Counted from the stretch's first letter, positions 46,321 to 55,700 are shown. The stretch is DNA of 64,000 nucleotides from Deltaproteobacteria bacterium (GCA_021737785.1 JAIPDI010000002.1:124001-188000), one strand, 5' to 3'. Numbers and translations: made by a program. Notes: a model not told the origin generated them from the sequence alone.

Positions 46321-48204
46321 ATGGAGAAACAACCAGAATATCCCAGGAAACGAACCTTTTATTGGCAGAATCCCGATTATACAAGACCGCCGTATGAAAT
46401 ACCGCAACAGCAGCGGGAGCGCATGCGGGCACGTTTAAAATTTCTTTACGGAGGAGAGGCGGCCGATAGATACCTGCCGGAGCTGGAGCGGATTTTAAAG
46501 GTACACCATGCACACAAGCCTCCGGAGATGCTGGAAAAGGAAAAGGACTTCGATCCCAGGGAGCGATTCTCGGAAACCGACATGATTCTTATCACCTATG
46601 GGGATATTGTGAAGGGGGACGGCGACACCCCATTGTCCTCGCTTCACAATTTCGTAAACACCTATAACCAGGGCGCCATCAACACCATTCACCTCCTTCC
46701 CTTTTTCCCCTACTCCTCAGACAGGGGGTTTGCGGTGGTCGATTTCAGGCAGGTGGATCGCAAGCTGGGTACGTGGGCAGACATTCGAAAAAAAAAGAGG
46801 CGGTATGACCTCATGTTTGATGCCGTACTCAATCATGTATCATCCAGGAGCGAGATGTTTCGGGAATTCCTGAACGGAAACCCGAGATACCTCGACTTTT
46901 TCATCGCCTATGATTCACCGGAGGATCTGACTTTGGACCAGCGAAAAAAGATATTTCGCCCCAGGACCTCCGACATTCTCACTCGATTTGATACCATGGA
47001 TGGCCCCAAATGGGTCTGGACCACGTTTTCCGAGGACCAGATCGACCTGAATTTTCGGAACCCCGATGTCTTGATCCAGATGGTGGACAGTATTCTCTTC
47101 TACATCAGACATGGGGCGGATATCCTTCGCCTGGATGCAGTGACCTACATATGGGCCGAGCCGGGAACCGAGAGCATCCATCTTCCCCAGACCCACGAGA
47201 TTGTCAAGCTTCTGCGGGACGTGGTGGATGTGGTCGGATCAGGGGTCGCCTTGATCACCGAAACCAATGTGCCGCACGAAGACAATATTTCCTACTTCGG
47301 AAACGGATACGACGAGGCCCACATGGTGTATAACTTCGCCTTGCCCCCGCTGGTACTGCATGCGTTTTACAGCGGAGACGCCGGGGCCCTCTCCAGGTGG
47401 GCCGCAGGGATTACCCCCCCTTCCGAGCTGGCCACATTTTTCAACATCCTGGACACCCACGACGGTGTGGGCCTCATGGGGGTGAAGAACATCCTTCCCC
47501 CGGAGGAAATCGATTTCATCATACAAAACGCTCAAGAGCGGGGTGCATATATCTCTTACAAAATGAGGGGAAACAACACTCAAGAACCCTATGAGATCAA
47601 CACCACGTGGTGGAGCGCTGTAAACGGCGAAAATTCCTCGGAGGACTTGAAGCTTCAGATCAAGAGATTTCTCGCCTCCCGGAGCATCGCTCTGGTGTTG
47701 AGGGGAGTCCCGGGCATGTATGTCCACAGCGCCCTCGGCACTCCCAATGATTATGACCGGGTGAAAAAGACCGGAGTGAACCGGGACATCAACCGGGGGA
47801 TTATACACTGTGATGCGGTGGAGCGAGATTTACGCGATCCCAACTCGAAGCTGTCGCTGCTCCTTTCGTTCGGAAGCAGGCTCAACCTCACCCGGACCGG
47901 AAATCGGGCCTTTCACCCACGGGGAGATCAGAAGGTGTTACATCTCTCCTCCGCTGTCTTCGCGGTCTTTCGGACCACACCAGAGGGAGATGCGCATATC
48001 CTGGCAATCACCAATGTGACGGGAGCGGAAGTGCGGCTGGAAATCCCTCTTGAAGAATTGGGGGTGAAAGAAAACTCATGGCAGGATCTGATCGGCGAGA
48101 AGCACTGGGATGCTCAGGAAGGGACGATTCAACTCCTGCTGCGGCCATACGATGTGGCATGGCTGAAACCGGTAAGGGAAATCGAAGGCAAGGGATGGCT
48201 CTAA
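46321..48204 (+). CDS. GH13_18 sugar phosphorylase (sucrose/glucosylglycerate phosphorylase-like)
   Basis: 627 residues from the ATG at 46321, about 10 nt behind GGAG; an upstream in-frame ATG at 46294 has no ribosome-binding site. The alpha-amylase fold triad is visible: nucleophile D272 (LRLDAVTYIW), acid/base E314 (ITETNVPH) and D381 (DTHDGVG). The phosphorylase-type N-terminus (INTIHLLPFFPYSSDRGFAVVDF) places it with sucrose phosphorylase relatives; no signal peptide. It should reversibly phosphorolyse an alpha-glucoside to glucose-1-phosphate; many relatives prefer glucosylglycerate, so sucrose is not assured. Confidence 0.9.
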   Translation: MEKQPEYPRKRTFYWQNPDYTRPPYEIPQQQRERMRARLKFLYGGEAADRYLPELERILKVHHAHKPPEMLEKEKDFDPRERFSETDMILITYGDIVKGDGDTPLSSLHNFVNTYNQGAINTIHLLPFFPYSSDRGFAVVDFRQVDRKLGTWADIRKKKRRYDLMFDAVLNHVSSRSEMFREFLNGNPRYLDFFIAYDSPEDLTLDQRKKIFRPRTSDILTRFDTMDGPKWVWTTFSEDQIDLNFRNPDVLIQMVDSILFYIRHGADILRLDAVTYIWAEPGTESIHLPQTHEIVKLLRDVVDVVGSGVALITETNVPHEDNISYFGNGYDEAHMVYNFALPPLVLHAFYSGDAGALSRWAAGITPPSELATFFNILDTHDGVGLMGVKNILPPEEIDFIIQNAQERGAYISYKMRGNNTQEPYEINTTWWSAVNGENSSEDLKLQIKRFLASRSIALVLRGVPGMYVHSALGTPNDYDRVKKTGVNRDINRGIIHCDAVERDLRDPNSKLSLLLSFGSRLNLTRTGNRAFHPRGDQKVLHLSSAVFAVFRTTPEGDAHILAITNVTGAEVRLEIPLEELGVKENSWQDLIGEKHWDAQEGTIQLLLRPYDVAWLKPVREIEGKGWL

Positions 48205-48241
48205 CGGTCGGATCCAATCTGGTCGGATCCGGCAAAAACCT

Positions 48242-49351
48242 TCATCCCAAAGCGCCCCTCAACAGGCCATACACGAATTGAGCGATCTGTGAGGCGCCAT
48301 TCGGGCCGTTTCTCCGAATACGGGGCATCTTCAGCAACCGGGGGATGTTTGAGGTCCATTCCCCTGTTCGGAATGTCTCCCCATCGATGGCAAGCCCGCT
48401 CATATGATCTGCTATGTACGCGGACAGGATATCCGATTCCTGAAAATTCCTGCGCTTTATATATCCGAAGGGAACCCCTCCGTGATAGATTTCGGCCAGG
48501 GTGCTGTAGCCCACCTTCCCCACCACCGCATCAGCCGCCGCAACGAGATCCGGGTGAAAAAATTCCGATCGATGGGGAAGTATAATCAGGTTGCCGCGCA
48601 TCTCAAGCGACCTCCCGGCCCCTGGAATCACCACCCAGACATCTTTAGGCAGGCACAACTCCTTCATATCTTTGTAATCTTCCGGTACCCCCCCCATTGT
48701 TACGAGCACCATCTTGCCCCCATCCGGTATATTCAGACGCTGCCGGACCTCTTTCCCGGTGCTCCTCGCCCTTCGGCTGACAGGTGGGACCGTGAGGTCC
48801 ACCGGATCGGGCCGACACACAGGTTCCGTCTGTACGTGGTAATCCACCTGGCTGAACAGCTCCCCTAAATAGTCCGCATGCCGGCTCAAACCGCTGTGGG
48901 CTCCCGTATATTCCTCATAAACCCAGTCCCAGGTAAAATTCTCCACCAGCAGAGACGGCATACCGGCCGCCCGGGCCGCTGCGATGCCCATCGGGGCGAT
49001 GTCGCAGATAACCAGTCCGCAGTTCATCCGGACCATCTCCTGAGCCAGTCTGCGTATCCCCTCTTTTTCAAAGGGAATGAACCGATCCAGCCGCTCCACG
49101 GTCCCTGCAAGATCCGCATACAGAGGCGTCTTCTGTATGAGTCCGATATCCGTCAGGACCCAGTGATGGGTGAAGGGGCCCACGAGGGAATCCTCAAAAA
49201 ACCAGGAAGGGACGGTTGTGAAAATGTCGAAGTGTAGGGTGACATCCAATTCATGAACAGCGCACATGACCGCCGATGCCCGGGCTGCATGCCCGAACCC
49301 ATGGGGCGAAATGAAGTAGGCGATATGTTTGTCTTTTTTATTATGGGTCAT
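48242..49351 (-). CDS. GT-B glycosyltransferase-like protein
   Basis: 369 residues. The N-terminal YFISPHGFGHAARASAVM is the glycine-rich loop found in GT28/MurG-type folds and in the N-terminal domain of arabinokinase-like proteins. The C-terminal domain has VLVTMGGVPED and the donor-site-like region FHPDLVAAADAVVGKVGYSTLAEIYHGGVPFGYI. No membrane segment. It may transfer a sugar to a compatible solute or lipid acceptor; convergent with the sugar phosphorylase gene, which hints at a shared glucoside pathway (inference). Confidence 0.8.
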   Translation of the reverse strand: MTHNKKDKHIAYFISPHGFGHAARASAVMCAVHELDVTLHFDIFTTVPSWFFEDSLVGPFTHHWVLTDIGLIQKTPLYADLAGTVERLDRFIPFEKEGIRRLAQEMVRMNCGLVICDIAPMGIAAARAAGMPSLLVENFTWDWVYEEYTGAHSGLSRHADYLGELFSQVDYHVQTEPVCRPDPVDLTVPPVSRRARSTGKEVRQRLNIPDGGKMVLVTMGGVPEDYKDMKELCLPKDVWVVIPGAGRSLEMRGNLIILPHRSEFFHPDLVAAADAVVGKVGYSTLAEIYHGGVPFGYIKRRNFQESDILSAYIADHMSGLAIDGETFRTGEWTSNIPRLLKMPRIRRNGPNGASQIAQFVYGLLRGALG

Positions 49352-49359
49352 CGTTTCAC

Positions 49360-49470
49360 GGCACTCGCTGCGGGTTGCCGGTTGCTGCGAGAGCCTTCAC
49401 GCCTAACGCCTTGCACCTTGCGCCTCACGCCTTGAGCCTCGCGCCTTCTACCCATTGACTCCCGGGCCCT
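49360..49470. repeat. Slipped CGCCTT-type repeats
   Basis: CGCCTAACGCCTTGCACCTT is followed by further GCGCCTC/ACGCCTTGAGC/CTCGCGCCTT units, a degenerate tandem run in the divergent gap between the glycosyltransferase and symporter genes. Nothing else is seen there. Confidence 0.5.
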
Positions 49471-49509
49471 CCTGAGATACATTCCAAGCTCAAATCGCCC
49501 GGGAGGGTT

Positions 49510-51003
49510 ATGATGCACACAGATTTTCTTGCCATCGACAAGGTCATCCTGATCATCTATTTCGCAGGGATTATCCTCTTCGGGGCCTATTTCCGCAAGA
49601 AGGCCGGCACCGCCGCAGGTTTTATGGTTGCCGATGGAAAACTCCCCGGGTGGGCCGTGGGGCTTTCCATGCTGGGGACCTTTGTGAGCAGCATCACCTT
49701 TCTGGCATATCCGGGCCAGGCGTATAATTTTAACTGGGATGTCTTTGTGTTTTCCCTGACCCTGCCGATTGCGGCCCTGGCAGCGACCCTCTATTTCATC
49801 CCCCTCTACCGGACGCGGGTGAAGGTGTCGGCCTATGAATACCTGGAACAGCGTTTCGGCCCATGGGCCAGGGTCTACGGGAGCATCAGCTTCATGTTGG
49901 GCTCCCTGGCCCGCATCGGCATGATCCTCTTTCTGGTGTCTATTGTCCTCCATAACCTGACCGGGTGGTCATATGCAACCATCATCATTATGACCGGTAT
50001 CGGTGTCACCTTCTATACGGTACTGGGCGGTATCGAGGCCGTAATCTGGACCGATGTGATCCAGGTGATTATCCTCTTCGGGGGCGCCGTGGCCACCGCA
50101 ATCATCCTGTTGTCGGGCATGCCTGAAGGTCCCGGGCAGGTATTCTCCATTGCCCGGCAGCACAATAAATTCTCTTTTGGAAGCTGGGATCTGGACCTGA
50201 TCAGGCCCACCGCCTGGGTGGTGGTCTTGTACGGCATTATAGAGAATTTCAGGAACTTCGGTGTGGACCAGAATTATGTGCAGCGCTACCAGGCCACCCG
50301 CTCCATCAAAGACGCCTCCCGCTCCGTATGGACCGCAACCATCGCCTACATACCGGTTTCCGCCCTTTTTCTCTTTATCGGCACGGGTCTATTCGCTTAT
50401 TACACGGTCCATCCCGGCCTCCTTCCTGCTTCACTGGCAGGGCCGCTGTCGGGCGATAAGATATACCCCCACTTTATCGTAACGCAGTTCCCCGTGGGAA
50501 TTCGAGGCCTCATTGTCGCTGCCATTTTTGCAGCGGCCATGAGCAGCATCGATTCGTCCCTCAATTGTGTATCCACCCTGTCCCTCCTCGACTTTTACAA
50601 GAGATATCTGAACCGTGACGCAGATGAAAAGGAATCCATCAGGATGCTCAGGGGGTTCACCATCTTCTGGGGCATCCTGGGAACACTCACCGGTCTGGCC
50701 ATGATCCGGGTTCAGACCGCCCTCGAAACCGGCTGGCAGCTGGCAGGGATTGCAGGGGGCGGAGTGGTCGGCCTGTTCCTGCTGGGGATCGCATTTCATT
50801 GGGTCAAACGCTGGCAGGCAGTGGTTGCGGTGATCCTCAGCATCATCAGTATTATCTGGGCCACCTTTGCCCGTAATCTGCCGGAGCCATGGGACTGGAT
50901 GGAATGCGCCTGGCATGCCCGGATGATCGGCGTGATCGGGACCCTCACACTCCTCATTGTCGGCGTTGGTCTCGGTATTATGACAATATTCAAGAAAAAA
51001 TAA
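49510..51003 (+). CDS. Sodium/solute symporter family (SSS) transporter
   Basis: 497 residues with about 13 hydrophobic segments starting at KVILIIYFAGIILFGAYF. The family block AGKLPGWAVGLSMLGTFVSSITFLAYPG-like near residues 35-70 and IRGLIVAAIFAAAMSSIDSSLNC around residue 335-355 are characteristic. It imports a small solute with Na+. The substrate could be a sugar, amino acid or organic acid. GGGAGG precedes a double ATG (49510, 49513). Confidence 0.92.
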   Translation: MMHTDFLAIDKVILIIYFAGIILFGAYFRKKAGTAAGFMVADGKLPGWAVGLSMLGTFVSSITFLAYPGQAYNFNWDVFVFSLTLPIAALAATLYFIPLYRTRVKVSAYEYLEQRFGPWARVYGSISFMLGSLARIGMILFLVSIVLHNLTGWSYATIIIMTGIGVTFYTVLGGIEAVIWTDVIQVIILFGGAVATAIILLSGMPEGPGQVFSIARQHNKFSFGSWDLDLIRPTAWVVVLYGIIENFRNFGVDQNYVQRYQATRSIKDASRSVWTATIAYIPVSALFLFIGTGLFAYYTVHPGLLPASLAGPLSGDKIYPHFIVTQFPVGIRGLIVAAIFAAAMSSIDSSLNCVSTLSLLDFYKRYLNRDADEKESIRMLRGFTIFWGILGTLTGLAMIRVQTALETGWQLAGIAGGGVVGLFLLGIAFHWVKRWQAVVAVILSIISIIWATFARNLPEPWDWMECAWHARMIGVIGTLTLLIVGVGLGIMTIFKKK

Positions 51004-51009
51004 CTGCAA

Positions 51010-51225
51010 TCAAAAACTCATTGCGGCGGCCGTCCTGTCTTCATAAATCCCAAAGATACGATATAAACGCGTCAATTCAAAGATCGGCCGCACCTGATCC
51101 CGGAGAGCGGCGATCTTGATGTCTCCCCCCAGCCTGTTCACCGTTCGAAGAGATGAAACCAGCCCGAGCGGGTTGCACCCCCCACATATCATGAGGCCTT
51201 CCTTCCTTTTGCCGAATTGTTCCAT
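51010..51225 (-). pseudogene. Truncated STAS anti-sigma-factor antagonist
   Basis: 71 residues matching only the C-terminal half of a SpoIIAA-type STAS domain: LGLVSSLRTVNRLGGDIKIA, then PIFELTRLYRIFGIYED. Intact members are about 110 residues. The beta-strands before the phosphorylation site are absent, and the DSSG motif is replaced by GGCNP. No continuation was found in other frames upstream. Probably a remnant, convergent with the symporter gene (7-nt gap). Confidence 0.65.
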
Positions 51226-51408
51226 TCACCAGATGTTAATGGACCATTCAAATCATTCGTACAGGCTGTTATGCAGGTGTGCTGCAGCCCGAGAATCAGG
51301 ATATCACCGAATATCCAGCGAGACAACCAAGAATTGACAAAAGAGCGCCGCTCTTTTATACTTTTATGTTTGCAGTCCGATGAGTCCGCATCTTGAGAAT
51401 TCGAGGAT

Positions 51409-52314
51409 ATGACCGCTCTTTTCGAACAATACACCGATATTATCCCTGATTTTTCCTCTTTTCAGGAAAGTCTGCGCAGGCCCCTTCCCACTCACATCAG
51501 AATCAACCGACTGAGGGTCGAGCCCGCTACGCTGATTCAATTACTGGAAGAAAAAGGGGTTTGCCTGACCCGGGCATCCCAGAGATATGACACCCTCTGC
51601 CTCGCGCCCGGGTTGTCTTCGCCCGGAAACCTGCTGGAGTACTTCCTCGGCTATATTCACCCCCAGGCCCTTACCTCTGCAATGGCCGCCCTGGTGCTTT
51701 CTCCTTCAGAACATTGCGCTCTGCTCGACATGTGCGCAGCCCCCGGTGGAAAGAGCAGCCATTGTGCAGACCTTATGAACAATACCGGACTGATCATTTC
51801 CAATGATCTTTATACCAACAGACACCCGGCCTTGGGACACACCCTCGCCAGGATGGGCGTTCTGAATGCGGTGGTAACCGCCTACCAGGCCCAGGAATTC
51901 CCATTAAAGCACCGATTCGATTTTGTGTTGGCCGATGTCCCCTGTTCCTGCGAGGGAAAATTCAGGAAAACGGAAACAGCAAGCCGTTACCGGGAGGTCA
52001 GGGGGAAGGAAATGCTCCCGGACCTGCAGAAGAAGATCCTTTTTCGGGGCTTTGACCTTCTCAAGGAAAACGGTCGTCTACTCTATTCCACATGCACCTA
52101 CAATCCCCGGGAGAATGAGTCTGTGGTAGACCGCTTGTTAAATGAGCGGGACGCGGAACTGTTTCCTATTGACATAGGTATCGACCTTGATCCCGGGTTG
52201 ACAGAATGGAAGTGTGAAACATATGACAAACGACTTGGAAAGGCGGTCAGATTCTATCCCCACCGCATCGATTCAGTGGGCTTCTTCATGGCCGGGATTG
52301 GCCGGAGAAGCTGA
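51409..52314 (+). CDS. RsmB/NSUN-family RNA m5C methyltransferase
   Basis: 301 residues. SAM-binding CAAPGGKSSH (about residue 110), DVPCSCEGKFRK with the releasing Cys, and STCTYNPRENE with the catalytic Cys are all present. This is the catalytic half of a tRNA or rRNA cytosine-5 methyltransferase, without the NusB-like domain of RsmB. A PUA-like protein is encoded directly downstream in a different frame, as if the usual one-chain enzyme were split. Confidence 0.92.
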   Translation: MTALFEQYTDIIPDFSSFQESLRRPLPTHIRINRLRVEPATLIQLLEEKGVCLTRASQRYDTLCLAPGLSSPGNLLEYFLGYIHPQALTSAMAALVLSPSEHCALLDMCAAPGGKSSHCADLMNNTGLIISNDLYTNRHPALGHTLARMGVLNAVVTAYQAQEFPLKHRFDFVLADVPCSCEGKFRKTETASRYREVRGKEMLPDLQKKILFRGFDLLKENGRLLYSTCTYNPRENESVVDRLLNERDAELFPIDIGIDLDPGLTEWKCETYDKRLGKAVRFYPHRIDSVGFFMAGIGRRS

Positions 52315-52807
52315 CCGGCAATATCTTTTTGCATACCTGGAGCATCGTTTCGGCATGTCACCAGCTCATTTTGCCGATTACCTGCTGCTTCGAAAAAAGA
52401 AAAGCTGGTTTTTGATCAGAGACACGGTGTTTATTCCATCCGTCTCACGGCTAAAGGTGTCGAGGGCAGGGCTCAGGGCATTTCAACAGGTAGGCGATTT
52501 CGTGAAGCCCACCACTCGGTTTATCCAGAGCTTTGGCCGGCTGGCTACCCGGGCAACGCTGCAGATAGACAGGATCCAGTTGCAAACCCTTTTAAAGGGA
52601 AATAAGATTCATGTTGATATACCGCTTGATAACGGTTATGTAATCCTCGACATCGGAGGCGGCAGGGTCCTCGGGCTCGGGTTATACATCAATGGCATGG
52701 TCTCCTCCCAACTTCCCGGAAAGGAGCTTCGAAGCGTCATGCTGGAGATGCCGGCGATCAGGGCCGCCGCAGACAAGAATCAGAAAAAGGAGAATATTTC
52801 ATGCTGA
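52214..52807 (+). CDS. PUA-like RNA-binding partner of the methyltransferase
   Basis: 197 residues as the longest frame; the true start is uncertain because the first 34 codons overlap the methyltransferase gene. The conserved part begins at LFAYLEHRFGMSP and ends with LGLGLYINGMVSSQLP, the pattern found at the C-terminus of RsmF/Nop2-type methyltransferases (PUA-like domain). It likely delivers RNA to the catalytic protein. Its stop overlaps the aminopeptidase start by 7 nt, so the three genes form one operon. Confidence 0.7.
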   Translation: MKHMTNDLERRSDSIPTASIQWASSWPGLAGEADRQYLFAYLEHRFGMSPAHFADYLLLRKKKSWFLIRDTVFIPSVSRLKVSRAGLRAFQQVGDFVKPTTRFIQSFGRLATRATLQIDRIQLQTLLKGNKIHVDIPLDNGYVILDIGGGRVLGLGLYINGMVSSQLPGKELRSVMLEMPAIRAAADKNQKKENISC

Positions 52808-54015
52808 CCAGGAAACAGTTGGATAAATATGCGGATGTACTATTGTGGGGGTTGAAGACAGCCAGGAACGGCAAGTTCAAAAAGGGAGATGTGGTACTGG
52901 TACAGTTTGATCTTCCGGCTGTTCAGCTGGCAGAGATCCTTCAGGGAAAACTTCTCGACATCGGAATGAACCCGGTCATCCGTTCGAGCCTGACCCCCGA
53001 TATGGAGCACAATTTTTATGAAAAGGCCAGCAGCAGCCAGCTTGCCTTCAGGGGGTCCTGGCAGGAAGACCTCTACCGGCACCTCAACGGAAGGATCTAT
53101 CTTCACTCCCCCACCTCCCTTACTCACCTGGCTGACATCGATCCCAAACGGATCGGCCGCCATGCCGTGGCCATGAAGCCGCTTCGCGACATCATGCGCG
53201 AGAGGGAAGACCAAGGCATGCTGGGCTGGAGCCTCTGCATGATGCCTACCGAGGCCCTTGCGGAAAAGGCGGGCCTTTCGCTCAGGCAATATGCCAACCA
53301 GATCATCAAGGCGTGCTACCTGGACAAACCCGATCCGGTCGCGGAATGGAAGCGCCTGTTCAAGGAAGCTCAAGTCATCAAGAAATGGATAAACAGCTTG
53401 GACGTTGACTACTACCATGTGAAATCCGAAGGAGTTGATCTCAAAATAAGGCCCGGCGAAAAGCGTCAGTGGATCGGGGTATCCGGGCATAATATCCCCA
53501 GCTTTGAACTCTTTATCTCTCCTGACTGGCGGGGGACCGAGGGGACCTACATGGCCGACCAGCCTTCTTTCCGGAGCGGCAATCTGGTGGAAGGGGTACG
53601 GCTCGTATTCAAGAAAGGCATCGTGACCGAGGCAACGGCCAAGAAAGGGGAGGCCTTTACCAGGAAGCAATTGAAAATGGACACGGGGGCATCCAGGGTA
53701 GGCGAATTCTCCCTCACGGACAAGCGCTTTTCCAAGATAGACAAATTTATGGCCAGTACCCTTTACGATGAAAACCATGGCGGCCGGTACGGGAACTGCC
53801 ACCTGGCAGTAGGCGCCTCCTACTCGGACACCTATGACGGGGACCCGGCCGAACTGACCAAGGAGATGAAGGAGAAGCTGGGATTCAACGACTCCGCCCT
53901 CCACTGGGACCTGGTAAACACCAATAACAAAATCGTCACAGCCCACCTTGTCACGGGCGAATCGGTGGTGGTGTACGAAAACGGGATGTTCTGTTGTTGG
54001 GAATTGAATAATTGA
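52801..54015 (+). CDS. M29-family metallo-aminopeptidase
   Basis: 404 residues. Metal and catalytic residues of the thermophilic aminopeptidase family are recognisable: Glu in IPSFELFISP, Glu in RVGEFSLTD, His in the ENHGGRYGNCHLAVG block, and the His/Asp pair in ALHWDLV. It removes N-terminal amino acids using two divalent metals in the cytoplasm. The length fits AmpS/AmpT. Confidence 0.93.
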   Translation: MLTRKQLDKYADVLLWGLKTARNGKFKKGDVVLVQFDLPAVQLAEILQGKLLDIGMNPVIRSSLTPDMEHNFYEKASSSQLAFRGSWQEDLYRHLNGRIYLHSPTSLTHLADIDPKRIGRHAVAMKPLRDIMREREDQGMLGWSLCMMPTEALAEKAGLSLRQYANQIIKACYLDKPDPVAEWKRLFKEAQVIKKWINSLDVDYYHVKSEGVDLKIRPGEKRQWIGVSGHNIPSFELFISPDWRGTEGTYMADQPSFRSGNLVEGVRLVFKKGIVTEATAKKGEAFTRKQLKMDTGASRVGEFSLTDKRFSKIDKFMASTLYDENHGGRYGNCHLAVGASYSDTYDGDPAELTKEMKEKLGFNDSALHWDLVNTNNKIVTAHLVTGESVVVYENGMFCCWELNN

Positions 54016-54045
54016 GGAATTGAAGGATTAGGGAATTGGGAAAAG
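54003..54045. repeat. GGAATT-type unit run at an operon junction
   Basis: Units AATTGAGGAATTGAAGG and ATTAGGGAATTGGG resemble the inverted array at 31078-31180. The run begins inside the last codons of the aminopeptidase gene. Confidence 0.45.
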
Positions 54046-54821
54046 ACGAAACAGGGAGGAATAGGATCCACCTCGGGGGCACGGCCCGCAGCCCGGCGGA
54101 TGTGAGCGCCCTTAACCGCATGGGGCTTCAGTTCGCTGAAATTTCTATCCCAGACCCGGAGCAGTTCCCACGCCACATCGGTGAATACCAGGTGATCATG
54201 GACAAGTTGGGCATCTATTATTTGTGCCATGGCCCCCGGGAAGGCGATCCGAACAACGTGGACACCCTGGAGACGGTCTATCTGCCCAAACTTTTGAAAA
54301 TTCTCTCCATCATGCCTCAATTAAACATGCGGTTGCTGACAATCCATCTCTGGGTGGATCCCCGCTTTGTGAGCCCTGATATCATCGCATATAAGGTGGG
54401 GTTTCTAAAAAGGCTCCTAAACAGGGCCGATGCTTCAGACATCACGGTCTGTATCGAAAACCTGAGCGAGAATGCAACGCATTTATCCGGGATCTTCGAG
54501 GCCCTGCCGTCCCTGAACCTGACGCTCGATCTGGGACACGCCCAACTCCTTACCGCTCGAAACACCAGTTTTGAGATCATACGGGAGTTCCCCGAAAGGA
54601 TCAAACATATCCACCTCCACGACAATCTCGGGGGAACTTCAGTAAAAGACGACCTTCATCTCCCGGTGGGAAAAGGGATCATCGATGTTGAGGGGATATT
54701 TAAGAATCTGAGCCGGATCGGATACAATCGAACGATTACACTGGAACTCAGGCCGGACGAGATACGGGAAAATCTCAAAGCAGTAACACAGCGACTCCGT
54801 GATTCAGGATTCAGCGTCTGA
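54036..54821 (+). CDS. TIM-barrel sugar isomerase/epimerase-like protein (AP endonuclease 2 family)
   Basis: 261 residues if started at the TTG at 54036. GGGAGGA at 54054-54060 instead points to codon 54066 (ATC), which would give 251 residues beginning IHLGGTARSPADV, close to the usual family N-terminus. The xylose-isomerase-like barrel is shown by CIENLSENATHLSGIF, NLTLDLGHAQLL and HIHLHDNLGG with metal ligands Glu, Asp, His. Substrate unknown. Last gene of the methyltransferase-aminopeptidase group. Confidence 0.85.
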   Translation: MGKDETGRNRIHLGGTARSPADVSALNRMGLQFAEISIPDPEQFPRHIGEYQVIMDKLGIYYLCHGPREGDPNNVDTLETVYLPKLLKILSIMPQLNMRLLTIHLWVDPRFVSPDIIAYKVGFLKRLLNRADASDITVCIENLSENATHLSGIFEALPSLNLTLDLGHAQLLTARNTSFEIIREFPERIKHIHLHDNLGGTSVKDDLHLPVGKGIIDVEGIFKNLSRIGYNRTITLELRPDEIRENLKAVTQRLRDSGFSV

Positions 54822-54854
54822 TACAGAATGCCAACGCAACTTACGGCCTCTCCG

Positions 54855-54877
54855 CAATAGCGATATCCTCGCTATTG
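54855..54877. terminator. Bidirectional hairpin between convergent genes
   Basis: CAATAGCGA-TATCC-TCGCTATTG, a perfect 9-bp stem with a 5-nt loop 33 nt after the epimerase stop and 42 nt from the thioesterase end. It lacks a T-run. Confidence 0.55.
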
Positions 54878-54919
54878 AGGCGTCCGATCCTGCGGGTATG
54901 GCAGCCTGCGCCCTGGTCT

Positions 54920-55408
54920 TTACTTGCTGGGGGGATTATATTTCTCCAGATAATCATCCGGTATCTGAACAGCGATCATCTTTCCCTTGGCACACAACAC
55001 GTCATTGACGGTCAGGGTCATGACCACTGTCACCTTCCGGCCCTTGATCTCTTCAATCCGGGCGCGAATCTCCATCACGCCGTCAATAGGCACCGGCGCC
55101 AGGAAATCCACCTGGAGAGAAGCGGTGACAAACCGGGCCATTTTATCGACTCCCAGCTTTTTCCCGTCATGTTTGTGCTTGGCAGCAGCCGCCGCCCCGG
55201 TCCCATGGCAATCCATGGAGGACGCCACCAGACCGCCATAAACAAAATTCTGCGCACCCGTATGATACGGTTCCGGACGAACATGACAAACGATTTCATC
55301 TCCGTCCCAGTAACTCTTGAGATGGTGACCATGCTCATTCAGTCTCCCGCAACCGTAACAGATGGCGAAATCGTCGTCGTAATAATCCTGAATGCTCTTT
55401 TCTTCCAT
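54920..55408 (-). CDS. PaaI-type hotdog thioesterase
   Basis: 162 residues from the ATG at 55408 (MEEKSIQDYYDDDFAICYG), with AAAGGAG 6 nt upstream; the frame opens at 55462 without support. The hotdog fold is indicated by CYGCGRLNEHGHHLKSY, FVYGGLVASSMDCHGTGAAA (the family's HGG here is YGG) and VDFLAPVPIDGVMEIRARI. It should hydrolyse an acyl-CoA thioester. The N-terminal CxxC could bind a metal but is not required in the family. Confidence 0.87.
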   Translation of the reverse strand: MEEKSIQDYYDDDFAICYGCGRLNEHGHHLKSYWDGDEIVCHVRPEPYHTGAQNFVYGGLVASSMDCHGTGAAAAAKHKHDGKKLGVDKMARFVTASLQVDFLAPVPIDGVMEIRARIEEIKGRKVTVVMTLTVNDVLCAKGKMIAVQIPDDYLEKYNPPSK

Positions 55409-55700
55409 GCGTCTCTCCTTTCGACCCAGGTCTGGACGCCCTATACCAGAAAGCGTGGGCACCGTCCACTCTTTTGATATTAACTGTCTCGAAATAGTAC
55501 CGACATCTTCGTCATACCGGACCCGATCCCCGCAAGTACGGGAACTGGATTCCGGCCTTCGCAGGAATGAAGGTGCAAAGACCCCGCAAAAACTTCCTGG
55601 GCGTTGCGCAGGGCTTTTTGATCGCGGCTGTCAGGCCGCCTCAGGTAATCGACCGGGTCATTCCCCGTGGTATTCGCACGGGAACGAGACGCGATCGGCG

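Noticed and set aside
45945-46397. 150-codon frame between the response regulator and sugar phosphorylase
   Set aside because: Irregular composition, no ribosome-binding site, runs into the phosphorylase gene out of frame, and no domain recognised.
49360-49470. Repeated CGCCTT units considered as a CRISPR-like array
   Set aside because: Units are 6-10 nt, degenerate, without spacers of constant length, so they are slippage repeats.
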